A stretch of DNA of 64,000 nucleotides from Boesenbergia rotunda (taxonomy: Eukaryota > Streptophyta > Magnoliopsida > Zingiberales > Zingiberaceae), in contig JAGFNQ010005187.1 in NCBI GenBank assembly GCA_024364735.1, forward strand, positions 97,086 through 161,085. Direction: 5' to 3'. A program made the translations under genes and the position numbers. How positions within the stretch are numbered: position 1 is the first letter of the stretch; each line of letters opens with the position of its first letter. The notes under the pieces are model-generated. The model searched no databases and was not told the DNA's origin. It worked only from the letters and a program-made list of their open reading frames with translations. Below, one piece after another: positions 21,053 through 31,958 of the stretch.

Positions 21053-23273
21053 TCATTCAAAAGGTTGGTCAGTTACTGAGGGTAGGTCCTTGCATAAATC
21101 CGGAAGTGAAACCGCGTCAGGGGACAAATCTGGGGGCAAATACCCTCCAAGTCTGAGCTGGCCAACTATGTTGAGGCCATGCTGCTCCATCACATCCATA
21201 AACCGTCGGGAAATCTCAGCAGCGTGGGCCGGATCGTTTAAACATGCCAAGCGGTAAGCCTCTAATCGACCCGCTTCCGTCGCCCGGTAGGCACGCAACT
21301 CTGCCAGCTCAGTCTGAAGGGCATCCCAGGACGCTTGCCGCTCACGCAGTTCCCTCAACTCAACCTGGGCCGCGTCCCAAGCCGGACGGAGGCCCCGTAA
21401 GTCCTGAAGCTGGTTCCTCAACGAATCCGTCGTCTGCTTCTCCGCCGCCAGCTGCATCCGAAGAGACAAAATCTCCCCGTTGGCCCAAGGTAGATATGAC
21501 CGGGCCCTCAAGAGTTCTGCTTGCAACTCGCCCTGACGCTTGCGGTCACAAAGGTGAGCCTGTTCAACTTGGAGCACCCGCTCCTCCGCGCGAACCACCT
21601 CGGCATCAGCGGCAACAATCTGCGCCTTGGCGACCCCCAGTTCCTCCTGTGTCTGACGCAGCATGTCTTGGAGGCCGATGGCCTCTGCCCTCAAAGCATT
21701 CAACGAATCGGTATCCGAAGACAGCTGGGTATGGCGAAGCCGGGCCTCAAGATCTTCCGCACGCCGCTCCGCGCGACACCGAGCCTTGGCATGAGTCAAC
21801 ATAGCTACACTCATGTTGTAGCTCTGGGCCCAAGACTGCAGGAAGCAAACTCGTCAGCCAAAAGAGGAAGAGAGCACACCCCCCCAACTAACGGACACAT
21901 ACCTGGGTAGCCAGGGTCATAAAGTCATCTGCCCTGACAGCTGGGCTCCCCGAGCTGCTTGCTCACAAGCCGGCCATGAACCTGTCGAAAAGTGGACCGT
22001 ATAACCGAACGTCCCTCGATCGCGTAGGGGCAGTACTGCTCGGCAAAGTCAGGCTCAAACGCCGGTCCTTCTGGGCAAGGCGGGGACGCCTCCCTCAGAG
22101 GCAACACCGCCAGATCCGTTGGTAGCACCGCGGAAGGAGGCGGTAACGGCAGCGCCGGACGGATGACAGTCGACGACTCGCCCCTCTGCCTTTTGCTAGG
22201 CCGACTGGACGACGCCCCCAAAGGATTAGCCGGGGCGGATGTAAAGCCGGTGCCCCTGGGGCGCCGCAAGGAACGGTTCAGAGGTTGGGTATCCTCTGAG
22301 CCCGACAGAGGAGTTTTCCCTTCTTCGGCAGAGGAGGCGGGAGAAGGAGAGCCAGAGGGAGAAGCTTCTTGCTTGCCAGCAGGGCTAAGCGACATCCTTG
22401 CATTGTCTAACGCTCCCCAGCTTGCATCCGCTGCTCCCTTATCACCGCCCGAAGGCGCGCCTCCATTTCTTCGGCATACCCCAGCCCGAAGCCTCCCTCA
22501 GGAGCCGCAGGATACATCATCGTAACTGACCAAAAAGGACGGATCAGGGAAATAGCCAGAGAAACGGGAAAAGAGAGATCACTTACTCAAGGAAGCAGGG
22601 CGGATGAAGTGCGCCGGACTCAGGCCGAACGCAGCCAGGATGTTTTCGGTCAAAAGAGGCCCGACTGGAAATGTTTGTCCCTGAACCGATCGAGGGCCCA
22701 CTCGAAGGGAGAGAATTTCCGAGGATCCGTGTGATGAGGAGGCATTTGGGAAAAATTCAGCCGAAAATTAGACAGCCAGGTCGGGAAGATCGCGGGGCGG
22801 ATAAAAAAGAATCTCTCCTTCCAGCCCCTGCTGGCAGAAGGGAGAGAGGAAAGGAAAGAAGTCCCGGAGCGAGCTTGGAAAACAAACTCGCCCAATTCCT
22901 GTTTCTTCAGGTAGAAGAAGTGATGGAAAAGCTTGGTATGGGAAGAACAACGATATAACAAGAAGAGGATGGCAGACCCGCAAAGGAGGCGGATAGAGTT
23001 GGGGGTCAGTTGGGACAAGTTTATGCGAAGATAGCGGCATACGGAGTCAAAGAAGGGATGGATGGGGAAACGCAGGCCCGCCTGTAGATGATCTCGCGAG
23101 ACAGTAATGTAATACCTCGGTGGTCTGGCTGGCTGGTCCGAGGAAGAAGGTAGCCGGAGGTCATGATCGAGGGGAATGTGAAACTCCTCCCTGATGACCT
23201 CGAGGTCGGCATGGGTCAGCGTGGACCTTGCCGTGACATACCAGGGGCGAGGGTCGCGAGGCGAAGAAACCAT
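21053..23273 (-). pseudogene. E antisense gene 1: putative gypsy-type transposon (PF04195-like) protein
   Basis: ATG 23273 starts MVSSPRDPRPWYV. Residues 70-190 match the pattern of the plant family called putative gypsy type transposon (PF04195): GLRFPIHPFFDSVCRYLRI, LTPNSIRLLCG, LFHHFFYLKK. The frame shifts near 22665 (GPLLTENILAAFGLSP continues in another frame). A Pro/Ser-rich part follows (22395-21925). An intron (donor GTATGT, acceptor CTGCAG) joins to a long coiled coil starting SWAQSYNMSVAML (21840-21053). Two frame breaks make this copy nonfunctional unless splicing avoids them. A TATA-like box lies at 23397-23405. Confidence 0.7.
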
Positions 23274-23396
23274 GGAAGCGTGAAAAGGGAAGAAGGACGG
23301 CGAAGGAGAGCAGCAAACAACAAAGAATGGTCGCAGCCCTAGTCGGAAAGAAGAAGGTAACTTGCCGGAGTGAAAAACGAAGAGATTTTTTGCAGT

Positions 23397-23405
23397 TATA
23401 AAGGA
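23397..23405 (-). promoter_or_regulatory. TATA-like box of E antisense gene 1
   Basis: CCTTTATAAC on the minus strand, about 125 bases upstream of ATG 23273. It resembles the clearer TATAAAAG box in front of the homologous antisense gene in G. Confidence 0.45.
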
Positions 23406-23813
23406 TGGTAGAACCCACTGGCAGCGGGCCATGGCAGAAACGGAGGGCTGTAGCAGTCGCAGGAGTCGGCCCAGTGGGGCCCAAGAAGCCAGGAGCCTCG
23501 CACCTAGCCTCGTTCCTCGTAAAACGAGGGAAAAAGGCCGCGGTGATAGAAGAAGGAAGGGGGACGAGACACGTGGGATCCCCCTAGGTGTATGCAGCGA
23601 TCCTTAACCGCTTCAGGATATGGAACCATCAGTATTCAAAGAGAAGACAAGGTAAGTTCGTCAGCCGACTGGGATCCCTGAGCCTCGACAGGGCAGCAGA
23701 AAAACACCTAGATAAGGCTAAGCCCCTCCGACGCGCCAGGCTTTCAAGAAATGAAGACGGTCCAGTCAGTCGGACTCGTCGCCTCCTTCGACCAGACTCG
23801 ACGGGGACGCTTA

Positions 23814-24790
23814 TGATCCCGGCCTTGCCCACGGGGAGGGGCATAGGCCGGGCCCACAGGCCAGCCTGGCGCCGAGGGAGCCTGGCACCCAGGTCAACTG
23901 CCCCAGCAGCAAACGGGGCTTCGCGCCCAGGACCTTCCACGGGAAAGAAGGAAAGACGGTCCACCGGGTCACCTGAGAAGGCGACCGACCCAGCTCTCAG
24001 CCGGCCAACCTCGTAGAAGACCTAGTTGTTCATACCGGCTTACCTCAACCCAGAACAAGGTTCAGCCTCATTAGCGAGGTCAAGTCTTGTGATACCCCCG
24101 ACTCAGAGCGTACCCCGCGCTCCCTCTCTCTCACCCCCACCAAACGGACGCGTGGTGGCCCACGCTCCCTGGTCTTTACCCGACTCGGTCCGTAGCACAC
24201 GGACCTGCCAGTCGGCGCTCGGGGTACGGGCTGTCCTGCCCATGCATCCCCTCACATCCCTACTTCTGGGGTACAGCCCTGCCAGTGGGGTTCCTCACGC
24301 CTTGCCTATCTCTGACATCTCCACGCGGCCATTCCGCGCATCCAGTACTCTCGTACTGCGCCTCCAGTACTCTTGTACTGCTCACCCAGTACTCAGGTAC
24401 TGCCGGAGCACCCCGCGCCATGTCGCGCCGCTTCCCCGTGCTCCATACGGGCTGATAGCCATCACACCTGGTCCCATCTACGCGGACGGGGGTTGTCAGC
24501 CCCCCCCCCCCCCCGGTCATATAAGCTTGGCACTCTCCCTACTCCAGGTACGCGCGCGCGAGTTCTCGCATCCCTGGCCCCATTTCCATTCAGTTTCCGC
24601 TCATCTATACTCGGGACTGACTTGATCGTCGGAGTGTCTGACTGGGGATTCCCCCGGCGGGTTTTCTGACGGTCCCTATTTTGCAGGAGCAAGGCGGGGC
24701 GCGGCCGGCGAACGGCCACCTCATCGGCTCGTGACTCCCGGGAGGCCTGTCCGGCTCGTTGGACTGCCACCTCACTTCGCGACAGGATCA
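23814..24790 (+). mobile_element. E: 3' LTR
   Basis: A 977-bp LTR homologous to 15455-16387. It is preceded by a purine-rich tract (cgacggggacgc, 23799-23812) that can serve as the polypurine tract. It has 15 C at 24500-24514. It ends CAGGATCA directly before the duplicated ACCAG. Confidence 0.9.
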
Positions 24791-25412
24791 ACCAGGGTAA
24801 ATCGGGAAGCACAAACAATGACTCATTCAGATGGTCAATGTTATTAGGCTTGTCATCCCACTGGAGAAAAATTCCTGCAATGTATCGTAACTGAGAATTA
24901 AATTTTAGATGTTTGACTAACCATTGGAGGGCCTTAACCGCTGCACCATTGAGATTGTAATTCATGATAGATTAAAGCGTGGTTCACAACTTATTGAGAT
25001 TGTAAATGGCATTTTCTATTTAACCAGGAGACGGATTATTTGATCCTACATTCCAAACAAGAAGGCTGGTTCTTTTACGCTAAAAAGTAAAGGAATCAGT
25101 ACAAAAATATTAGACAGGTAAAAAAGTGTTCCTAGTTCCTACCTCAAGAGCTTTGCAAACTTTATCAACATCATGGCCATTCTGGCATTTTTTTAGTAAA
25201 GGCACGACCAGGCAGGCCGAGATATGCATCACATTGATCCGCATCTACAGAAAATATGTACATCAGAGACACTATCATGTACTGTAGGAGCTTTGTACTA
25301 TGAGTATCCAAGACAAACATTCTGTTTGAAAAGTTTTTAAGAAATAGTATTGAATTGAATTTCATCTGGAATTAAATTCAATTTTTATATTTGGAATGAG
25401 TTAATAAGTTAA

Positions 25413-25946
25413 TGTTGGATATTATTATTATTATCTCTATTAGGTGGACTTATTTGTAAGTTGCACAAGTAAATACAATCTGAGCCCTTAAAGTGATCTA
25501 ACTTATGTTTATTGGGTTTCGGATTATTGGATGCGGGTTCAATGTATAGAACCCTTTAGACCAATCTGTTATTATCTATGGGCTGATAACAAATTGGATT
25601 GCTATATAAAGGAGATGTCCCTAAGGGTTTAGGTGATTTTATGACCTAGTTTCTTGTTCCCCATTGACAAGAAACTTTAGGGCGCCGTCAAACCTAAGCC
25701 TATTGGAAGATCCTCCTTCTTCCTTCCGCTACATCTTCTTCCACAGGGATCAAGCCGACGACGCTACTACAAGGACGATGGCTCTTCAATCAGGTTCCTT
25801 GTCATTCAATTTATATTATTTTATTCTTGTCATGCCATAATTCGAAGAAACAATAGATCTATTATTATATGTCTTGTCTTTTCTCCTTAAAATTCTTATT
25901 TTATTTTTAGAATTCATGCGGTTAGAAGAAAACCCAAGTTCTAACA
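25413..25946 (+). mobile_element. R1: 5' LTR
   Basis: Starts TGTTGGATATTATTATT and ends AAGTTCTAACA. A TATA-like sequence (gctatataaaggag, near 25604) lies where the U3/R border is expected. Confidence 0.95.
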
Positions 25947-25948
25947 AT

Positions 25949-25960
25949 TGGTATCAGAGA
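25949..25960 (+). other. R1: tRNA-Met primer binding site
   Basis: TGGTATCAGAGA starts two bases after the LTR, the standard copia primer site. Confidence 0.9.
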
Positions 25961-26470
25961 CTTGCCTTTGTTTCTTCGTTTTTATGGCGATAAAGTTTAA
26001 GTTTTTTTTCGTCGATTTATTGTATGTATGCTAGATTAAGTTTTCCTAGTATAATACAATTTTTATCGTCGAAAATCATGTAAAAGAAAAATTCTATGAT
26101 AGACTTGTTTTCTAAATTTTTCAAATTTTATATGAAAAATGAAAACGTCGGGAAAAAAACCGTCAGGTTTAACCTAATTTTTAGATTAAATTATGATGAT
26201 TTAATCGATTGACTTGGTCAATCAATCGATTAGCAAGTCTAAAATTATGAACAGAATAAATTTAATTTAATTGATTGTACAAATTTATTTTAATCGATTA
26301 TCATCTTAAATTTGTGATAAGATGAATTAGGAATTATATCGATTAAAATTTTTTAATTTTTTGTACAATGGATGAAAAATTCTTTCATAGGAAACAATTT
26401 TTTTTCTTTCGCGTTAAAAGAAAAAAAACTGTTTCAAAAAATGAATTAAAAAAAACCTAACTGTTTCTGA

Positions 26471-26473
<3 letters not shown>

Positions 26474-26504
<31 letters not shown>
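26474..26504 (+). repeat. (TA)n microsatellite in the R1 leader
   Basis: About 15 TA units. A second, shorter TA run lies at about 27256-27274. Confidence 0.85.
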
Positions 26505-26508
<4 letters not shown>

Positions 26509-26805
26509 TGCATAATGATAAAGAGATTAAATAATATTTTTTTAATATTATTTAATTATAGAACCATAAAGAAACTTTAATTTTAAAAGGAGGGTTCTAT
26601 ATATCATTATATAATTACATATAGTAGACTTTTAAATTGATTGTGATAATTAATTGGGTAAACTAATTAATTATAATATGGTATCAATCGATTTATAAAT
26701 ATACTTTTAGAATTATTAAGGTTGATAAAGAAATTATCTGTTCGGTTAAAATATCTAGAATTTTCTTGAGTCTATCTATACAATGTGCTACTAAGTTGAA
26801 CTATT

Positions 26806-27109
26806 GTGTCGGCCCAAAGGAAGACACCTTAGGTAGATTTAGTGTATTTTGTATTGATAGACGTATATCTATGCTAAGAGTAATTGGCCCAAAGGAAGAT
26901 TACTTTTATGCCAGATATATGTTTAAGATAGTTTATAACTATTGAACAAAATTTATTTTTTGTTCTGATCATGCACAAAATATGTCGGCCCAAAGGAAGG
27001 CATATTGCGTGGCAGATTAAAGTTGTTCTAAGCTATGGACCAATATATAACTCATATAAAGTGTCATATTATGCGCACAATGGGTCGGCCCAAAGGAAGG
27101 CACATTGTG
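26806..27109 (+). repeat. R1 leader: four hairpins with invariant GGCCCAAAGGAA loop
   Basis: The 12-nt loop GGCCCAAAGGAA occurs at 26811, 26886, 26987 and 27087. Each is enclosed by a different stem: gtgtc/gacac (26806-26827), gtaatt/gattac (26880-26903), aatatgtc/ggcatatt (26979-27006) and an 11-bp stem with one wobble and one mismatch (27076-27109). Unrelated stem sequences that all pair around one loop indicate selection for RNA structure. The location between primer site and gag suits a packaging or dimerisation element; that role is inference. Confidence 0.85.
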
Positions 27110-27319
27110 TGGCTAATTAAAGGTTGAGTTATATCAGAGAGTACCGCTAACAAATTATATTTTAATCTACACTAAAATACAATGTTGTATTTGGTATCTC
27201 ATAAGGAGCCCATTTAAATGCATTTAAAATTTTATTTATTTGCATAATTTATTTCATATATATATATATATATGTTCTTGGCTTTAGTTAAATCGTGAGC
27301 TTAAATAATTTTTTTTTCA

Positions 27320-28180
27320 GTGCAATCGGTAACTGCAAACATTAATAACATCCCAACATTAACTGGTTCGAATTTTGCTGAATGGAAAAAATACGTGATC
27401 GTAATCTTAGGCTGCATGGACTTGGACTATGTATTAAGGAATGATCGTCCCGCACCTTTGACCAGTGCTAGCACTATAGAGCAGAGGGCAGAATTTCAGC
27501 TGTGGGAGAGATCAAATCGCATGAGTCTAAGCATCATGAAGCTTTCCATACTGGCACAAATAAAGGGCTCAATAACAGAGAGTGAAGATGCTAGGAGTTT
27601 CCTTAACCAACTGGCAGACCGATTTACCTCAAATGAAAAGGTTGAGACTACCACACTTCTTACGAAGTTGGTAACCATGCGGTATAGTGGTAAAGGAAAC
27701 ATAAGGGAGTACATTATGGAGATGTCCAATATAGCGACAAGTCTAAAAACACTAAAACTCGATATGTCTGAGAGTATGTTAGTGCATTTCGTCTTGATGT
27801 CTCTGCCTGCACGGTTCACTCCTTTTAAGATATCGTATAATACTCAAAATGAAAAGTGGACATTGAATGAGCTTATTGCTCAATGCGTGCAAGAGGAGGG
27901 GAGACTGAAGATTGAGACATCTGAAAGTGCTCACTTAGCATCTGGTTCTCAAAATGCGAGCAAGAAGCGAAAGAGGATCAATAACAAAGGTAAGGGAAAG
28001 CAAACTGCGGATTCTGGAGGCAATGACCATAAGGAGCGAAAGAAGCAGGATAAGGAATCCACTTGTTACTTTTGCAAGAAGAAATGTCATATGAAGAAAG
28101 ACTGCCTCAAGTACGCCAACTGGCGTGTAAAGAAGGGTAAACTTCTCAACTTTGTTAGTTCAGAAGTCAATTTAGCTATT
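27320..28180 (+). pseudogene. gag: R1 gag
   Basis: The open frame begins right after a strong splice-acceptor-like sequence (tttttttttcag, ending at 27320). It has no ATG for about 30 codons although capsid homology is already present (NIPTLTGSNFAEWKKYV). The UBN2-type capsid is followed by a basic region and a CX2CX4HX4C knuckle at 28064-28105 (CYFCKKKCHMKKDC, with the usual Gly before His changed to Cys). The frame continues into protease. Either the start codon was lost or it comes from a spliced leader. The record is intact in frame to 28558. Confidence 0.85.
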
Positions 28181-28558
28181 GTACCCATTGACACTTGGTG
28201 GATAGATACTGGTGCTACTACTCACATAAGTGTCACTATGCAGGGTTATCTCAGGAGCCAACTTCCACTTGATGGTGAAAGATACATCTATACGGGGAAT
28301 GGAAAAAAGGCTTCAGTAGAGGCTATTGGTGTTTTTAGGCTTTATTTAGGAACTGATGTTTATTTGGATTTGGAGAATACATTCATTGTACCGTCTTTCA
28401 GACGAAACTTAATTTCAATTTCTTGTTTGGACAAATCAGGTTATTCTTGTTCATTTAGAAATGAAATGTTTAGTAGTTTCTATAATTCAATTTTGATTGG
28501 GAATGGTTCCTTGGTTGATAAGCTTTATAAATTAAAACACCTTTACTCCTACGACTGA
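28181..28558 (+). pseudogene. R1 protease
   Basis: In frame with gag. The active site WWIDTGATTH begins near 28196 with Asp at 28205-28207. The copia motif FIVPSFRRNLISISCLDKSGY follows. The frame ends at a TGA at 28556-28558. Downstream pol reads in another frame, so there is a frameshift around 28530-28560. Confidence 0.88.
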
Positions 28559-28562
28559 CAAC

Positions 28563-29888
28563 GTGATAATGCATAGTGTAGGTACGAAACGTAAATTGAC
28601 CAACGAGAATTCTTCTATGTTGTGGCATAGGCGTTTAGGACATATATCCAAACAACGCTTAGAAAGGTTAATGTCACATGAAATTCTTGATTCCCTTGAC
28701 ATGTCAGACTTTGATGTTTGCATAGAGTGTGTTAAGGGGAAGACAACTAACAAAAGGAACAAAGGGGCTAGCCGTTGTAGTGATGTTTTGGAGCTAATAC
28801 ATACGGACATTTGTGGACCATTCCCTAAGGCATCTTGGAATGGACACACATATTTTATTAGCTTCATAGACGACTATTCTAGATTTGGCTATTTGTACCT
28901 TATTCATGAGAAGTCGCAATCTTTGGACATGTTCAAAATTTTCAAAGCCGAAGTTAAACTTCAACTAGGTAAGAAAATTAAAGCCGTCCGATCCGACCGT
29001 AGAGGAGAATATTACGGTCGATATGATGGATCAGGTGAACAACGTCCAGGACCTTTTGCAAATTACCTTGCTGAGTGTGGGATTGTGCCTCAGTATACCA
29101 TGCCTGGTACACCCAATCAGAATGGTGTAGCTGAGCGTCGCAATCGAACCCTAAAAGACATAGTGAGAAGTATGATGGCTTTCACTTCTCTACCGGAGTC
29201 TTTGTGGGGTGAGGCACTCAAGACTGCAGTTTACCTTCTCAATAGAGTACCTAGTAAAACAGTAACTAAAACCCCATTCGAGATGTGGACAGGTAGAAAG
29301 ACTAGCATTAGGCATTTACACGTCTGAGGTTATCCAGCTGAGGCTATGCCTTACAAGCCTAATGAAAAGAAACTGGACTCGAGAACTGTTAGCTGCAATT
29401 TTGTAGGTTACTCTGAGAGATCAAAGGGGTATAAATTTTATGATTCATCTAATAGATCCTTCTTCGAAACGGGAAACGCCAAGTTTATTGAGGACAGTGG
29501 GAGCGATAAAATCAGGGAAGTATCTTTTGAGGAAAGCGTTGGCAATCCTCTTATGGTCACTACTAGTGCAATCAGTAGTGGTATGGTTACCATACCACAT
29601 ATTATGGATATTGCACATCCAGTGAGCGTAGTGAACCAAGATATTCGCATGACATCTCCAATGCAATTGGAGGAGCCTACCACTGAAATTGAAGTATTGC
29701 CTCATATTGATGAGCAAGTATCTCAACCACCTCAAACACAAGTGCCCTTAAGGCGATCCACAAGGGAACGGAGAAGCACGAATTCTCGTGATTATGTTTA
29801 TCTCCAAGAGCATGAGTTTGATATAGGGTTGGAAAGTGATCCTACATCTTTTCAAGAAGTCAAACAATGCTCTAACCCTGAAAGGTAG
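28563..29888 (+). pseudogene. R1 integrase and linker
   Basis: The GAG-pre-integrase HHCC segment (MLWHRRLGHISKQRL) is followed by core motifs IHTDICGPF, FIDDYSRFGY, RSDRRGEYYG and TPNQNGVAERRN with the catalytic Asp, Asp and Glu. A TGA at 29325-29327 replaces the Trp of the usual HVWG motif. A TAG at 29886-29888 replaces another Trp. Between them the frame stays open. Otherwise well preserved. Confidence 0.92.
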
Positions 29889-31090
29889 ATTAATGCCATG
29901 CAAGAAGAGTTGAAGTCTATGGCAGACAATGACGTTTGGGAACTTGTCGAATTGCCTGAAGGTTCGAAACCCGTTGGTTGTAAATGGATATTTAAAACCA
30001 AACGAGATTCGAAGGGCAATATCGAAAGGTATAAGGCTCATCTTGTTGCCAAGGGATTCACTCAAAAGGAAAACATTGATTATAAGGAGACTTTATCACC
30101 TGTGTCGACGAAAGACTCCCTCAGGGTAATCATGGCACTTGTAGCTCATTTTGATTTAGAGCTACATCAAATAGACGTAAAGACTGCATTCCTCAATGGA
30201 GACATAGAGGAGTCTATATATATGGTGCAACTGGAGAACTTTGAGTCCTCAGACTCAAAGCACCTAGTATATAGATTAAAGAAGTTCATTTATGGTTTAA
30301 AGCAGGCACCCCGTCAATGGTACCGGAAATTTGATCAAGTGGTTACCTCATTTGGATTTAGAGAGAACCCCGTTGATCAGTGCATATATGTCAAGTTCAG
30401 TGGAAGCAAGTTTGTTATACTTGTTTTGTACGTGGATGATATATTGCTTGCGAGCAATAATAAGGGTCTACTGCATGAAACTAAGTCATTTCTATCTGGT
30501 AAATTTGAAATGAAAGATCTTGGTGAAGCATCTTTTGTTCTAGGTATTCAGATCTGTCGTGATCGATCAAGAGGCATTCTTGGACTTTCACAACAAGCTT
30601 ATATTGAGAAGGTACTTATAAGGTATGACATGCAGAACTGTACACCTGATGACACACCTGTGTCAAGAGGTGACAAGTTCAGTTTGCAGCAGTGTCCACG
30701 ACTTGAACTTGAAATAAAGGAGATGGAACAATTCCCATATGCATCAGCAGTGGGAAGTCTCATGTATGCACAAGTTTGCACTCGACCAGATATAGCATTT
30801 GTAGTTGGGATGTTAGGCAGATATGTTAATAACCCAGGACCGGCACACTGGAAAGAAATTAAAAGAGTGATGCGGTATTTGCAAAGAACTAAAAGACACA
30901 TGCTCACATATCGGAGGTCAGATCATCTGGAGATGATTGGTTATTCAGACTCCGATTTTGCTGGATGCTTAGATAGTAGGAGGTCCACTTCAGACTATAT
31001 CTTCATGCTTGCTGGAGGGGCTATATCTTGGAAGAGCGTCAAGCAGACGCTAGTAGCTACTTCTACTATGGAGGCAGAATTGGTAGCATA
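29889..31090 (+). pseudogene. R1 reverse transcriptase and start of RNase H
   Basis: All copia RT blocks are open: KPVGCKWIFKTKRDSKGN, VAKGFTQKENIDY, DVKTAFLNGDIEE, YGLKQAPRQWY and the catalytic YVDDILLAS near 30429. Then comes the tether to RNase H (GYSDSDFAGCLDSRRSTSDY, SWKSVKQTLVATSTMEAE). A frameshift near 31090 moves the remaining RNase H to another frame. Confidence 0.93.
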
Positions 31091-31420
31091 CTTGAAGGAT
31101 CCAATCACGGGATTTGGCTGCGGAACTTCATCACAGCATTGCATATCGTTGATGGCATTGACAGGCCACTGAGGATCTATTGTGATAATAAAGCTGCAGA
31201 ACTTTATGCCAAGAACAACCGCAGTTCGTCGAAGTCCAAGCACATCGACATTAAGTTTCTAGCGGTTAAAGAGAGAGCTCAGAGTTGTCAGATCATGGTA
31301 GAGCACATCAGCACAGATTCCATGTTGGCCGATCCACTTACCAAAGGCTTGGTGTCTAAGGTGTTTCATGCGCATGTTATGGATATGGGAGTTCTTCTTA
31401 TGGAAGAAGAACTTATCTAG
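31091..31420 (+). pseudogene. R1 RNase H, C-terminal part
   Basis: After the frame change the sequence continues with NHGIWLRNFITALHI, IYCDNKAAELYAKNN, SKSKHIDIKFLAVKE and ends with the usual DSMLADPLTKGL motif before TAG at 31418-31420. Confidence 0.9.
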
Positions 31421-31958
31421 TGGGAGTCTGTATTTATTTTATTGCTCTATGTTAATAAAGACAAACATTTTTTTATTTTGATTATTGTACGTACCTAAAG
31501 TTCAAAAATAATAATGGGAATTCATATGTTTGTTTGACGCTCTGAATACGATATCATGATTTACTACTGCTGTTTAGCATTTGGTGTTTGTAAATATGAT
31601 ACAGATTCCTTTTGGAATCATAAAGTTTGGATCATGATTTGCTGTTGCAGTTTAGCATAAGGTGTTTGCAAATATGATCAGACTCTTTTGAGTCACTTTG
31701 GACCAGTTGGAAATTGACATGTACTGATCACATTTCATGTAATTTCAACTCTATACATCCGCATCTTGATCTATGTCGTTAATGACATTGGTATTGTGAT
31801 TACTGTTGGGGCTTGTTACGATCATATACAGTAGCTATGACCAAAGAAGTTAATGGACCAGATTGTTTAAAGAGGTATCTTGTACCCATAAAGTTTGATA
31901 TCAACTAAAGTTTTGCTTGTATTTACTATACAACTCACATATAGCCCAAGTGGGAGAT
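31421..31958 (+). other. R1: untranslated region and polypurine tract
   Basis: About 540 noncoding bases between the end of pol and the 3' LTR. A loose repeat of about 85 bp is visible (atcatgattt...tttagcat..ggtgtttg occurs at 31554 and 31633). The tract AAGTGGGAGAT next to the LTR is the polypurine tract. Confidence 0.75.

Larger units (their letters stand above)
15455..24790 (+). mobile_element. E: Tat-like LTR element without gag-pol, carrying antisense genes
   Basis: Two LTRs (15455-16387 and 23814-24790) both start TGATCCCGGCC and end CGACAGGATCA. The 5-bp duplication ACCAG is at 15450-15454 and 24791-24795. The primer site follows the left LTR, so the element is plus-oriented. Inside are two tandem arrays and, on the minus strand, two genes of the kind found antisense in Tat gypsy elements. 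No gag, protease, RT or integrase motif is visible in 7.4 kb. It is best described as a large nonautonomous (LARD-type) derivative of a Tat element. The insertion is in an intron of the NLP pseudogene. Confidence 0.9.
12963..25340 (-). pseudogene. NLP: NIN-like protein (NLP) transcription factor pseudogene
   Basis: Pieces on the minus strand, in order: an exon at about 25340-25143 (FVLDTHSTKLLQY, LGLPGRAFTKKMPEW, then DVDKVCKALE in another frame) with donor gtaggaac; an exon at 14370-14323 (TVNFKSSEIMD); an exon from 14259 (NDGRQAAVAGILEILTIVCE, the GAF-like region); and the PB1 domain at about 13310-12963 (SYKDDIIRFRLP, FDIKYFDDDHEWVMLACDSD). The gene is dead. About 60 aa are missing after MPEW with a frame change, about 13 aa are missing after QLPLA, there are frameshifts near 13880 and 13395, and the DNA-binding RWP-RK domain is absent. 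Element E sits in the intron between the first two pieces. NLPs mediate nitrate-responsive transcription; this copy cannot bind DNA. Confidence 0.85.

Noticed and set aside
24800..24965. Minus-strand ORF starting MNYNLNGAAVKALQW next to element E
   Set aside because: It lies in the NLP intron, reads into the E LTR, and resembles nothing I recognise. Not enough to call a gene.
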